Positions 14,836 through 22,345 are shown, counted from the stretch's first letter. The stretch: 41,151 bases of DNA from an uncultured bacterium (GCA_903824855.1 CAIJYI010000004.1:1-41151); one strand, 5' to 3'. Notes: generated by a model from the letters alone, not told the origin. Numbers and translations: made by a program.

Positions 14836-14860
14836 AAAACCGCATCTTGCGGTTTTTTTC
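14836..14860 (+). terminator. Second terminator behind tRNA-Val
   Basis: AAAACCGCA-TCT-TGCGGTTTT followed by TTT, immediately after the tRNA-tail copy. Confidence 0.8.
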
Positions 14861-14918
14861 GTACTTTACAAAATAGTGCTCTTATCTTTAAATATTTAAC
14901 TTTTAAAGATTTTTCGTG

Positions 14919-14990
14919 TCCCCCCGGTAGGAATCGAACCTACATCTAAAGCTTAGAAGGCTTTCGTTCGATCCATTGAACTACGGGAGG
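14919..14990 (-). tRNA. tRNA-Arg (anticodon TCT)
   Basis: 72 bases, no encoded CCA. Acceptor CCTCCCG / CGGGGGG with one T-G pair, D-arm GTTC/GAAC with a short loop, anticodon loop CTTCTAA with anticodon TCT, T-arm GTAGG TTCGATT CCTAC. It reads AGA/AGG. Confidence 0.92.
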
Positions 14991-15016
14991 ATCTCTTTTT
15001 TACTTATCAATTTAAT

Positions 15017-15328
15017 CTATATAGTTTTTGTTTTTCCAAAACAATTAAATTGCTTATAGGTCTTACGGCGATGACAGTTAGAACACCTAACCTCACATTT
15101 TCCTATCTCGAACAGAACGGAATCCCACGAATAATGACCTGACAACATTTGCGATATAGACTTAAACTTCATTTGAACACCAGAGTGATCAAAATCAAGA
15201 ACTATCGGATCTTTTTCTCCACAATCAACACAAGCTTTGGCTGACAAAAAAATTAATAATTTTTCCCGAACTTTTATCCGGTGTCTTTTTTGAGCTTTGT
15301 ATAAATCGTCTCTATTTTTATAAGGCAC
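15017..15328 (-). CDS. HNH-type zinc protein (putative endonuclease)
   Basis: 103 residues with a compact HNH layout: CxxC (CVDCG), DFDH about 12 residues later, then CxxCH (CSNCHRRKT). The DH and final H are where the HNH catalytic residues lie; the paired cysteines should hold a structural zinc. The C-terminus is basic. Such small HNH proteins cleave or nick DNA in mobile elements, but no other mobile-element gene is seen here. I chose the GTG at 15328 because TGG-TATAAT (15335-15340) sits exactly 6 bases upstream. A longer frame would read through the promoter. Confidence 0.7.
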   Translation of the reverse strand: MPYKNRDDLYKAQKRHRIKVREKLLIFLSAKACVDCGEKDPIVLDFDHSGVQMKFKSISQMLSGHYSWDSVLFEIGKCEVRCSNCHRRKTYKQFNCFGKTKTI

Positions 15329-15334
15329 TATTGG

Positions 15335-15340
15335 ATTATA
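15335..15340 (-). promoter_or_regulatory. Extended -10 box, leaderless GTG start
   Basis: TGG-TATAAT, 6 bases before GTG 15328. It decides the start of the HNH protein. Confidence 0.7.
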
Positions 15341-15465
15341 CCACAACACTCTAACCCAACCAAGTTCTTATACGACTAAAAACGATAGCAATTTTTACTC
15401 CCTGAATTTACTTCTTCGTATCAACCACAATACAGATTTCTTGCTAAAAAGTCAATCATTCCCTC

Positions 15466-15855
15466 TTATTTTGTCGGAACGATTAGTGTTGTCGAAGAAG
15501 CATTATTAATTTTTGGTACTTCACCTGATACTGACAGTGAAGGGTCTCTTACTAAAACAGGATTATTGATAATGGTATTGAATTTTTCTTTCTTGATTTG
15601 AAATTCAGCAATTACATCATTCAAATCTTTTTGTCGAATTTTTTTTGTGGGGGTAATTATTGAAGAACTTTCAATAATAAAATAATTGTCCGAAGATATG
15701 ATGAAATAAAGATAGGCATTATAAGCTAAAAAACAACAAATAATGAGAGCTATTGTCCACACGATAATTGTCCAGTCGCGATGAAAATTCGGGAGCCATT
15801 TCCTTTTATCGTTATCATTGCTCATTTTAAATTCTATCATAGAAAAACTTGCCAT
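15466..15855 (-). CDS. Membrane protein of the pilMNO operon, unknown
   Basis: 129 residues with one membrane helix (about 27-50), a short cytoplasmic N-terminus rich in charged residues and a polar outer region of about 80 residues. It is the fourth gene behind pilM-pilN-pilO, 5 bases after pilO, where pilP stands in other bacteria. I see no lipobox or clear PilP similarity, so I only infer a role in the pilus alignment complex. A second ATG (MSNDND, 15825) is possible; a TATGAT lies 10 bases before it. Confidence 0.6.
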   Translation of the reverse strand: MASFSMIEFKMSNDNDKRKWLPNFHRDWTIIVWTIALIICCFLAYNAYLYFIISSDNYFIIESSSIITPTKKIRQKDLNDVIAEFQIKKEKFNTIINNPVLVRDPSLSVSGEVPKINNASSTTLIVPTK

Positions 15856-15860
15856 AATAT

Positions 15861-16397
15861 TTAAGGAAGATAACTTTCAAGGACAATAGTAAATGAACCA
15901 TCCCAAAGATCCGATGAGCTTACTTGATCAGTACTTGAAATCTCTTTTGTGAGCGTCATATTTTTAACAAAAATACGATAAGGCATCTCTCCAATCAAAG
16001 AAAAAAGTCTATACATATTATCAAACTCTCCCTTTGCGCTGAAACTCAAGAGAAACGGGCTATTCGATTTTAACGGTGGGGTTACTGAATCTATTTTTAA
16101 ATCAACATTTGCATATCCCCCAAGTTTTTCTATTTGTCCGATAAAAGATACCGCATCGGTCGGGGTAACAAAATATGAAGCTAAAAATTTTCGCGTTTCA
16201 ACGGAATCCGCAATTGATTTCTCCATAAGCCGAATCTCTTCCTTTTCTGACGTTTGTTCATAAAGAGATGAGTGTAATTGTAGAGTTTTCAGCTTTCTTT
16301 CGTTTGTTGTAAACACCATGAACCCATAGGCGCATAGTAAAAGAGCGTTGATTCCCAAAAACAGCCATATTATATACTGAATCTTTTTTATGTGCAT
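15861..16397 (-). CDS. pilO: Type IV pilus assembly protein PilO-like
   Basis: 178 residues. A single N-terminal membrane helix (about 8-30), a coiled-coil stretch (about 32-70), then an alpha/beta domain. This is the PilO layout, in which PilN and PilO form heterodimers linking cytoplasmic PilM to the outer parts of the pilus machine. Sequence identity to known PilO cannot be judged by eye; position behind pilN (3-base gap) is the main support. Confidence 0.7.
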   Translation of the reverse strand: MHIKKIQYIIWLFLGINALLLCAYGFMVFTTNERKLKTLQLHSSLYEQTSEKEEIRLMEKSIADSVETRKFLASYFVTPTDAVSFIGQIEKLGGYANVDLKIDSVTPPLKSNSPFLLSFSAKGEFDNMYRLFSLIGEMPYRIFVKNMTLTKEISSTDQVSSSDLWDGSFTIVLESYLP

Positions 16398-16400
16398 TGA

Positions 16401-16937
16401 TTAATTTTTAACGACAATATTTATACTATATGGAAAATTCGACTCACTCACTAGTGAGGAAATCGGTAAGTCCACTGACCTAAAAGATTTATTCTGCTTG
16501 AGAGCATCAGAGAAAGATTGAATAATATCTCTGTTTTTTGAAGTGCCCTGAATCACTATCGAGGAAGAAGATGGGGCGTAATTATAGGAATAATTTGTTA
16601 TCGCCATGCCCGTTCGCCTTACGTTGACGATTTCATTAAAAAAATCTAGCGAGCTTTTTGATGGACGGGGTTTCATCAATAATGAAAGTTGTTGATTTGT
16701 TTCCTCTACTGTATTTAACATATCGGCTTGCTGTGTTTTCTTACTCAAGGCTTCGGCACTTTGTGATTCCTTCACTATTTTTTGATATGCGTCCATCGTA
16801 AAGAAATATGTCGGGAGGAATGATATTATTATAATAATAAGACCAAATGATAAAAGCGGAAGAAATACGGAAATAACCCTGGCATAATAGTCCAAACGAA
16901 GTTTTTTCTTTTCTTCTAATAAAATAAGATTAATCAT
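16401..16937 (-). CDS. pilN: Type IV pilus assembly protein PilN-like
   Basis: 178 residues from ATG 16937, starting MINLILLEEKKKL, the typical PilN N-terminus that binds PilM. One membrane helix (about 20-43), then a coiled coil and a small alpha/beta domain. A TTG start at 16961 would overlap pilM and add residues before the conserved MINL, so I reject it. The gene lies 14 bases behind pilM. No SD is visible. Confidence 0.78.
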   Translation of the reverse strand: MINLILLEEKKKLRLDYYARVISVFLPLLSFGLIIIIISFLPTYFFTMDAYQKIVKESQSAEALSKKTQQADMLNTVEETNQQLSLLMKPRPSKSSLDFFNEIVNVRRTGMAITNYSYNYAPSSSSIVIQGTSKNRDIIQSFSDALKQNKSFRSVDLPISSLVSESNFPYSINIVVKN

Positions 16938-16951
16938 TTTTACTATAAAAT

Positions 16952-18043
16952 TTATTCCCAATGTGTATACAACGAAAGCCCGATGGCTGTCGAATAAAGA
17001 AGTGAATCGTGAAATGATATCTCAGGAATCGTATCATCAAAAGAAAAAAGATTTCCCCAAACATTGGCTATTTCCACCGGTATTTTCAATTCTGAAGAAA
17101 GATACTCCTGTAATCCAAAAATAGTGGCACCGGATCCGCAAAGAATAATCTTTTCAATTTTGTCTTTTTTTTGTCCGTTTTTATCTTTATATGTATTCCA
17201 AAAAATAAAATGTTTATTTACTTCTTCTTTTATATCTGAGAAAACACGCAAAACAATTTCATAATTTCTTTTGTCTTCAGGCTTTTCGTTTTGTTCCAAT
17301 TTTTTGTACATTTCTTTCACCTCTTCAATTGTTAAAACTGAATCCTTCATTATTGCGGCAATGATATCTTTTCCTCCAATCTCAATATCGGAAACAAAAG
17401 AAACAATACCCTTACTGACAATATACACGCCTGTTTTTGTTCTTCCCATGTCGAGAATTAAGGTAGTTTCCTGACTCCCTTTTGGAATGACGACGCGGAG
17501 GAGCGCCGTTGCATCGGTCTCAAGAGACAATAACGTTATACCTGCAGAAGAAAAAATATCTTGATAAGCCTGAACATTTTTTTTCTGTGTGGCCGAAACC
17601 ATCATTTTTATGACATCAGATCTCTTATTACCGGTGTCGATAATCTCATAATCAAAAGCTGCATCATCAAGATTTATAGGGACATGTTCTTCGAGTTGAA
17701 GTTCAATGCTTTCATATAAATCACCATCTTTAGTTCTGGGTATTTCCATTTCAGAAAGATAGGCGATAGATTCAGGAAGAGACGCGTGGACAAACTGAAT
17801 ATCGTGTTCATTTTTAAAACGTATTAAAATATCGCGAAGAACTTCCGGCTTTTCAATTTGACCAAGAGAAATAACACCATCAGGAATTTTATATTCACCG
17901 AAATTCAAAACATCAAAACCTTTTTTTCCATTTCCCGTAATCTTAACAAACCGAAGAGAAACCTCTGAGAGATCTACCCCTACTCCTTCCATATTCATCC
18001 GTTCCGGAACAAAAAAACTCTTTGTTAATGAAAAACGAGACAT
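16952..18043 (-). CDS. pilM: Type IV pilus assembly ATPase-like protein PilM
   Basis: 363 residues, an actin/FtsA-fold cytoplasmic protein. It has an N-terminal GVDLSEVSLRFVK phosphate-1 loop (about 22), LILDMGRTKTGVYIV phosphate-2 (about 196), and ILCGSGATIFGL adenosine motif (about 305). PilM binds the PilN N-terminus on the inner face of the membrane. First gene of pilM-N-O-(15466). TATAAT (18050-18055) is exactly 6 bases before the ATG, so the operon probably begins with a leaderless pilM. Confidence 0.92.
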   Translation of the reverse strand: MSRFSLTKSFFVPERMNMEGVGVDLSEVSLRFVKITGNGKKGFDVLNFGEYKIPDGVISLGQIEKPEVLRDILIRFKNEHDIQFVHASLPESIAYLSEMEIPRTKDGDLYESIELQLEEHVPINLDDAAFDYEIIDTGNKRSDVIKMMVSATQKKNVQAYQDIFSSAGITLLSLETDATALLRVVIPKGSQETTLILDMGRTKTGVYIVSKGIVSFVSDIEIGGKDIIAAIMKDSVLTIEEVKEMYKKLEQNEKPEDKRNYEIVLRVFSDIKEEVNKHFIFWNTYKDKNGQKKDKIEKIILCGSGATIFGLQEYLSSELKIPVEIANVWGNLFSFDDTIPEISFHDSLLYSTAIGLSLYTHWE

Positions 18044-18049
18044 AATTAC

Positions 18050-18055
18050 ATTATA
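18050..18055 (-). promoter_or_regulatory. -10 box of pil operon, leaderless start
   Basis: TATAAT, 6 bases before pilM ATG. Confidence 0.7.
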
Positions 18056-18096
18056 CAGAATTTACGACGCAAATGAAAAGAAAAGTGTGGACAGTT

Positions 18097-18426
18097 TTAC
18101 TGAACAAGGGTTCCTTGCGGTATGTCCTTTCCTATTTCAAGAAGTGAAAATTTTCCATCATCAGTACTTACTGCCATTATCATGCCGTTGCTTTCCAATC
18201 CGCGTATAGTTCGCGGCTCAAGATTTGTCGCAAATGCGCACTTTTTTCCGACGAGTACTTCTATTTCAGGAAAGTATTTTGCGATACCGGAGATAATCTG
18301 TCTTGGGTTTTCTTCACCAAAATTAACGGAAAGTTTAAGTAGACGATCAGCCCCTTCCACTTTTTCTGCAGAAAGAATCTCCCCTGTTCGAATTTCTACT
18401 TTATGAAAATCATCTATATTTATCAT
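18097..18426 (-). CDS. Free-standing tRNA-binding domain (MetRS beta / CsaA type)
   Basis: 109 residues, a complete EMAP/Trbp111-type OB fold: F-KVEIRTGEILSAEKVEGADRLLKL opening, IISGIAKY, FATNLEPRTIRGLESNGMIMA. This matches the C-terminal domain of methionyl-tRNA synthetase, which also occurs as a separate protein that helps dock tRNA. The MetRS catalytic protein is not in this window. A TATACT lies 19 bases before the ATG (18446-18451), leaving a short leader without SD. Confidence 0.88.
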   Translation of the reverse strand: MINIDDFHKVEIRTGEILSAEKVEGADRLLKLSVNFGEENPRQIISGIAKYFPEIEVLVGKKCAFATNLEPRTIRGLESNGMIMAVSTDDGKFSLLEIGKDIPQGTLVQ

Positions 18427-18457
18427 ATTGAAAGATTAAATAATTAGTATAAGAAAA

Positions 18458-18886
18458 TTAAAAATTAAAATTATCGAGCAATGAGCCAGTTGCCTTTCCG
18501 CTTTTGTTTTTTACTTTATCCAGATAGCTTTGTAAAATAATTGCCGCAGCCGAAGCATCGTTCAGTTCTCCGCTGTCGTGAACATTTCTTGCCTGTTTTG
18601 AGCTAAGAAATTCTGATTCAAAAAATACGGGTACCGAGGTCTTTTCCTCCAATAAAGTTTTAAAGGGTGTAATTTGATCCATTACCTTGTTTTTCTCTCC
18701 TTTAAAATTTAATGATTCGCCTATTACAATACCTTCAATATTTTCTTTTTTGCAAAAATCGCAGATGACAAGCATCGCGTTTCCGTCATTCTTTAAAACA
18801 ATTCGAGGAAAAGCTATTCTTCCCTCCTCATCAGAAACGGCTAGCCCTATTTTTTTTGTCCCATAATCGATTCCGAGCATTTTCAT
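18458..18886 (-). CDS. ruvX: Putative pre-16S rRNA nuclease / Holliday junction resolvase YqgF
   Basis: 142 residues, the usual size. RNase H-like fold: MLGIDYGTKKIGLAVSD with the first catalytic Asp (Asp6), IVIGESLN middle motif, and DSGELNDASAAAIILQSYLD with the last acidic residue. In other bacteria the family matures the 5' end of 16S rRNA. An open frame extends 51 bases upstream, but TGC-TATGAT (18893-18898) sits 6 bases before ATG 18886, so this is the start and the message is probably leaderless. Confidence 0.9.
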   Translation of the reverse strand: MKMLGIDYGTKKIGLAVSDEEGRIAFPRIVLKNDGNAMLVICDFCKKENIEGIVIGESLNFKGEKNKVMDQITPFKTLLEEKTSVPVFFESEFLSSKQARNVHDSGELNDASAAAIILQSYLDKVKNKSGKATGSLLDNFNF

Positions 18887-18892
18887 AAATAA

Positions 18893-18898
18893 ATCATA
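18893..18898 (-). promoter_or_regulatory. Extended -10 box of ruvX, leaderless start
   Basis: TGC-TATGAT exactly 6 bases before ATG 18886; it decides the start. Confidence 0.7.
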
Positions 18899-18975
18899 GC
18901 ATAAAATTATTGAACCTCCCAGATAAAACACAAGCAAAACACTAAGGGAAAAATTATTAGTAAAAATATTTTATA

Positions 18976-19004
18976 TTTACAAATCGTTTGAAATAATGTA
19001 TAAT
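18976..19004 (+). promoter_or_regulatory. Promoter of glycerophosphodiesterase gene
   Basis: TTTACA (18976-18981), 17-base spacer, TATAAT (18999-19004). The leader is about 90 bases. Confidence 0.7.
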
Positions 19005-19102
19005 TATTTTAGATTTTGACAACACAAAGATATTCCTTCGAATTTTTTGTGAATCCTTTCGTCATTAAATTTCATTTATTAAAACCATAAGGAGAATATC
19101 AC

Positions 19103-19882
19103 ATGATTCCTCTTTCTCAACCGCTCGTTATTGCTCATCGGGGAGCAAGCAAACAAGCACCGGAAAACACATTACCGGCTTTCACAAAAGCTCTCACCTA
19201 CAAACCGAGCTTAGTTGAACTTGACTATCATCATACAAAAGATAATATTCTTGTTGTTTTGCACGATGAATATCTGGACAGAACGACGAACGCAGCGGAA
19301 GTATGGGGGCGATTTGAAAATCGAGTAATTGAACATACTCTCGAAGAAATAAAAAGATTGGATGCGGGAAAATGGAAAAGCCCCGAATTTGAGGGAACAA
19401 AAATTCCGACACTGAAAGAGGCCATGGATGTCATTCAAAAAACCAGCTTTACTCTTATTGAGAGAAAAGATGGCGAACCAAAAGATCTCGTGAGCTTCTT
19501 AAAAAGAGAAGGATGGATTACGGATGTAATAGTCCAGTCTTTTGATTGGGATTTTATTGAAGAACTCGGAACATATAGTTCAGCCATCACTCTGGGATCT
19601 CTCGGACCTCCCTCCGGAAAATACAAGGGAAAAGTGTTAACCGAAAAAGAAAAATGGCTTAATGCCGAATTTATCGAAGATATCGCCTCTCGTGGAGCAA
19701 AATTCATCGGCTGGAACGAGTGCGTTACCGCAGAATCTATTGCTCTCGCTCACGAAAAAGAGCTTCGTGTTCTCATCTATACGATTGATGACCCCGATTT
19801 CGCCGAACATCTTGTCTCTTTGGGAGTTGACGGTATTATTACCAATGACCCTGAAACTATCGCGAAAAGATTAAGAAAATAG
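19103..19882 (+). CDS. Glycerophosphodiester phosphodiesterase
   Basis: 259 residues, a TIM-barrel GDPD. The catalytic and calcium/magnesium residues are visible: His12-Arg13 (AHRGA), Glu21-Asn22 (ENT), Glu39 and Asp41 (VELDYH), His54-Asp55 (LHDEYLDRTT), and late VDGIITNDP. It should hydrolyse glycerophosphodiesters to glycerol-3-phosphate and an alcohol. No signal peptide, so cytoplasmic. This could be scavenging of host or community lipid head groups, which is inference. SD AAGGAG precedes ATG by a normal spacing; the unit is monocistronic. Confidence 0.92.
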   Translation: MIPLSQPLVIAHRGASKQAPENTLPAFTKALTYKPSLVELDYHHTKDNILVVLHDEYLDRTTNAAEVWGRFENRVIEHTLEEIKRLDAGKWKSPEFEGTKIPTLKEAMDVIQKTSFTLIERKDGEPKDLVSFLKREGWITDVIVQSFDWDFIEELGTYSSAITLGSLGPPSGKYKGKVLTEKEKWLNAEFIEDIASRGAKFIGWNECVTAESIALAHEKELRVLIYTIDDPDFAEHLVSLGVDGIITNDPETIAKRLRK

Positions 19883-19887
19883 ACGAA

Positions 19888-19923
19888 CAGCCGACCTCAA
19901 ACCAAGGCCGGCTGGTTTTTTTT
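19888..19923 (+). terminator. Terminator of glycerophosphodiesterase gene
   Basis: CAGCCGACCT / AGGCCGGCTG with one mismatch, then T8. Confidence 0.85.
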
Positions 19924-19934
19924 AGAAAAACGTG

Positions 19935-19940
19935 TATAAT
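19935..19940 (+). promoter_or_regulatory. -10 box of tRNA-Ser
   Basis: TATAAT, 23 bases before the tRNA. Confidence 0.55.
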
Positions 19941-19963
19941 GTAGTAAATAATATTAGTAGAGC

Positions 19964-20050
19964 GGAGGAGTGGCTGAGTGGTCGAAGGCGCTAGTCTTGA
20001 AAACTAGAGGGCTCGAAAGGGTCCCGTGAGTTCGAATCTCACCTCCTCCG
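19964..20050 (+). tRNA. tRNA-Ser (anticodon TGA)
   Basis: 87 bases with the long variable arm of class II tRNAs (GGGCTCGAAAGGGTCCC). Acceptor GGAGGAG / CTCCTCC, anticodon loop CTTGAAA with anticodon TGA, T-arm GTGAG TTCGAAT CTCAC. No encoded CCA. The T-arm's 3' half and acceptor strand are repeated 118 bases downstream. Confidence 0.95.
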
Positions 20051-20100
20051 CTTTGTTAATATTAGAGAATATAAAAATACCACAATCTGTGGTTATTTTT
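20035..20100. repeat. 66-bp direct repeat, copy 1 (tRNA-Ser tail plus terminator)
   Basis: Identical to 20153-20218 base for base. It covers the last 16 bases of tRNA-Ser and the hairpin terminator AAAAATACCACA...TGTGGTTATTTTT. Confidence 0.97.
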
Positions 20101-20107
20101 ATTTATA

Positions 20108-20163
20108 GAGGTGAGATTCGAAGTTTATGCTCGGTAGCGAAGCGGACGGGTAAATCTCACCTC
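20108..20163. repeat. tRNA-tail element C (behind tRNA-Ser)
   Basis: GAGGTGAGATTCGAA (20108-20122) is the exact inverse of 20031-20045 in the tRNA. Its first 11 bases can also pair with AATCTCACCTC at 20153-20163, closing a hairpin over a 34-base loop containing GTAGCGAAGCGGACGGG. Same layout as the element behind tRNA-Val. Confidence 0.75.
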
Positions 20164-20218
20164 CTCCGCTTTGTTAATATTAGAGAATATAAAAATACCA
20201 CAATCTGTGGTTATTTTT
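20153..20218. repeat. 66-bp direct repeat, copy 2
   Basis: Second perfect copy of the tRNA-Ser tail and terminator, offset 118 bases. It is followed by unrelated sequence and a protein-gene promoter at 20246. Confidence 0.97.
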
Positions 20219-20245
20219 GTGTACGTCCAAGCAAGAGTGTTTTGT

Positions 20246-20274
20246 TTGACAAAAAAACAATGCCGTGCTAGATT
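20246..20274 (+). promoter_or_regulatory. Promoter of small basic protein gene
   Basis: TTGACA (20246-20251), 17-base spacer, TAGATT (20269-20274), with leader and SD AAGGAG before the ATG at 20321. Confidence 0.75.
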
Positions 20275-20320
20275 ACTTTCTGGGTGTAGTTTGTAGTAAA
20301 AAACAAAAAAGGAGAAGTAG

Positions 20321-20506
20321 ATGTCCGAACAAAAAAACAAAAACAATGAATTTGAAAAATCCGGTTTAAAAAAATCGCGAAAACAACAATTTTTCAATGT
20401 TCTCATTGCGAATGAAGAAATCAAACGCTTATCCGAAAAGAAACGAGCACGCGAAGAAGAATTTTATCCCTCAGTGTCTGAACTGATGAAATCAATCAAA
20501 AAATAA
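20321..20506 (+). CDS. Small basic protein, unknown function
   Basis: 61 residues, about one third Lys/Arg, helical and soluble by composition, with the core FFNVLIANEEIKRLSEKKRA. No known motif. It is a real gene by its signals: consensus promoter, SD AAGGAG at a good distance, and a terminator right behind. The basic charge might mean nucleic-acid or ribosome binding, but this cannot be shown. Confidence 0.65.
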   Translation: MSEQKNKNNEFEKSGLKKSRKQQFFNVLIANEEIKRLSEKKRAREEEFYPSVSELMKSIKK

Positions 20507-20516
20507 AGATACCCAC

Positions 20517-20545
20517 ACACTGCCTTCCTGGTAGTGTTTTTTTAT
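20517..20545 (+). terminator. Terminator of small basic protein gene
   Basis: ACACTGCC-TTCCT-GGTAGTGT followed by T7. Confidence 0.85.
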
Positions 20546-20580
20546 GGAAATAAGCATTTTTTTGTGTTATTATATGCGCA

Positions 20581-21495
20581 TTGAACATGAATAGAAAATA
20601 TTTCAAAGCCATAATCGTTTTAGCCGTCTTTGTTTCCCTCTTCCTGGTTTCAAAGGAGTTCATTCACGAAACCAAATCCCCTTCAACAGAAGGAAAAATG
20701 ATTGTTACCGCGAGTTTCTATCCTCTCGCTTTTTTGGCAAATGAAATCGGCGGAGATAAAGTATCTGTTCACAATCTTACACCGGCCGGTGCGGAACCGC
20801 ATGAATACGAGCCTTCACCGAGAGATATGGTAGAAATGGAACGCAGTCAAATTATCCTCGTAAACGGGCTTGGTCTTGAACCGTGGATTGAGAGTGCTCA
20901 AAAAAATCTTGATCCCAAAAAGACTCTTTTACTTCAAGTCGGTGAAGGCCGGGATATCTCTCGAAAAGGAGATCCGCATATTTGGCTCAGCAATACAATC
21001 ATGTACAGTATGGCAAAACAAATTGAGACAACATTTGAAAAAACAGATCCTGCAAATAAAGCCGAATATTCTCAAAACTTAGAAATATTTAAAGAACGTA
21101 TTAATGCACTTTCCGATGAGTATCGTTTCGGTTTGGCCAATTGCGAGAGCAGAAGTTTTGTCACCTCACACAATGCTTTCGGCTATCTGGCGGTTGAGTG
21201 GAACCTAAAACAAATTCCTATCGCAGGGCTCTCCCCCGACGCAGAACCGTCACCAAAAGAACTTGGAAATATTGTATCTTTTGCAAAAGAAAATAAAGTA
21301 AAATACATTTTTTTTGAAAGTCTTGTGAGCCCAAAACTTGCTCAAACAATCGCGAACGAAATCGGAGCCAAAACTCTCGTACTAAATCCGCTTGAAGGTT
21401 TAAGTGACAAAGATATGGCACAAGGAAAAAATTATTTTAGCGTTATGCGTGAAAATCTTACCAATTTACAAATTGCGCTATCTTGTACAAAATAG
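20581..21495 (+). CDS. znuA: Metal ABC transporter substrate-binding protein (ZnuA/TroA family)
   Basis: 304 residues. N-terminal membrane anchor/signal (about 8-25), then a cluster A-I binding protein. Metal ligands by family pattern are His in AEPHEYEPS, His in GDPHIWLS and His in TSHNAFGYL. The fourth position, usually Asp in a VLDPLG-like motif, reads VLNPLEG (Asn). No His-rich loop is present. Zinc or manganese import is likely but the metal is open. The start is uncertain: TTG 20581 has TATTAT (20568-20573) 7 bases upstream, fitting a leaderless start, while ATG 20587 would give a short leader without SD. First gene of a znuA-C-B operon. Confidence 0.85.
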   Translation: MNMNRKYFKAIIVLAVFVSLFLVSKEFIHETKSPSTEGKMIVTASFYPLAFLANEIGGDKVSVHNLTPAGAEPHEYEPSPRDMVEMERSQIILVNGLGLEPWIESAQKNLDPKKTLLLQVGEGRDISRKGDPHIWLSNTIMYSMAKQIETTFEKTDPANKAEYSQNLEIFKERINALSDEYRFGLANCESRSFVTSHNAFGYLAVEWNLKQIPIAGLSPDAEPSPKELGNIVSFAKENKVKYIFFESLVSPKLAQTIANEIGAKTLVLNPLEGLSDKDMAQGKNYFSVMRENLTNLQIALSCTK

Positions 21496-21533
21496 TATGC
21501 GATCAATAAAACATATTTTTAATAAATAAATAT

Positions 21534-22343
21534 ATGACCACACAAGAAAACGAACAGAGAGAAACCTCGCCGAGGCCAAGCTCTATAAAGCGTGTAGATC
21601 ATACAAAAAAAATAATTGAAGTTATTGATGTTTCATTTTCATACGGAAATGGAGATGCTTTGAGCGGAATAACACTTGATGTTCATGATGGCGATTATCT
21701 CGGATTAGTTGGGCCAAATGGCGCAGGCAAAACAACACTGTTAAAAATAATGCTTGGGCTTCTTCTTCCCACAAAAGGCCAAGTAAAAATTTTCGGGCAA
21801 GAATTAAAGAAATTCAAACAATGGTCAGACATAGGATACGTTCCTCAAAAAGCAACGAATTTTGATCCTAATTTTCCTGCGACGGTAAAAGAGGTTGTTC
21901 TCATGGGAAGATATGGAAGAAAGGGGCTCTTTCGTCAAATAAACAAGGAGGATGAAAACGCCGCAGAGAAAGCTCTCAAAGAAGTCGGAATGAATGAATA
22001 TGAAAATCGACTTATTGGAGATTTATCGGGAGGCCAACAGCAAAGAGTATTTATTGCGAGGGCACTTGCCGGAGAACCAAAGATTATTTTTCTTGATGAG
22101 CCAACTTCCGGTGTCGACACAAAAACCCAAAATGAATTCTATGAAATTATGAAGAAACTTAATCAGGAACTCGGGCTTACTCTTATCCTCGTTTCTCATG
22201 ATATCAAAAAAATCATGGGTGAAGTTATGCATGTCGCCTGTGTAGACAAAACGCTTGTCTGTCATGAGACCCCCGAAGAATATTTAAAAAATGGCCTTCA
22301 TGGGGACGTTATGGGCTTTATCAGTCATCACCACGAAATATAA
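21534..22343 (+). CDS. znuC: Metal ABC transporter ATP-binding protein (ZnuC type)
   Basis: 269 residues. A polar N-terminal extension of about 25 residues precedes the ATPase core. The core has Walker A GPNGAGKTT, Q-loop YVPQKA, signature LSGGQQQRVFIARAL, Walker B IIFLDEPTSGVD and H-loop VSHD. The C-terminus ends in HHHEI, a possible metal-sensing tail as in some zinc transporters. It drives the permease encoded 2 bases downstream. No SD; A/T-rich leader. Confidence 0.9.
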   Translation: MTTQENEQRETSPRPSSIKRVDHTKKIIEVIDVSFSYGNGDALSGITLDVHDGDYLGLVGPNGAGKTTLLKIMLGLLLPTKGQVKIFGQELKKFKQWSDIGYVPQKATNFDPNFPATVKEVVLMGRYGRKGLFRQINKEDENAAEKALKEVGMNEYENRLIGDLSGGQQQRVFIARALAGEPKIIFLDEPTSGVDTKTQNEFYEIMKKLNQELGLTLILVSHDIKKIMGEVMHVACVDKTLVCHETPEEYLKNGLHGDVMGFISHHHEI

Positions 22344-22345
22344 AT

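Noticed and set aside
14694-14860. Integrative element with integrase at tRNA-Val
   Set aside because: The distance between the tRNA and its tail copy is only about 170 bases and no recombinase gene is nearby.
14490-14876. Plus-strand frame covering tRNA-Val
   Set aside because: It contains the tRNA, its promoter and two terminators; it is a shadow of RNA-gene sequence.
20051-20152. Second, tandem tRNA-Ser gene
   Set aside because: Only the last 16 bases of the tRNA are repeated; acceptor 5' strand, D-arm and anticodon arm are missing.
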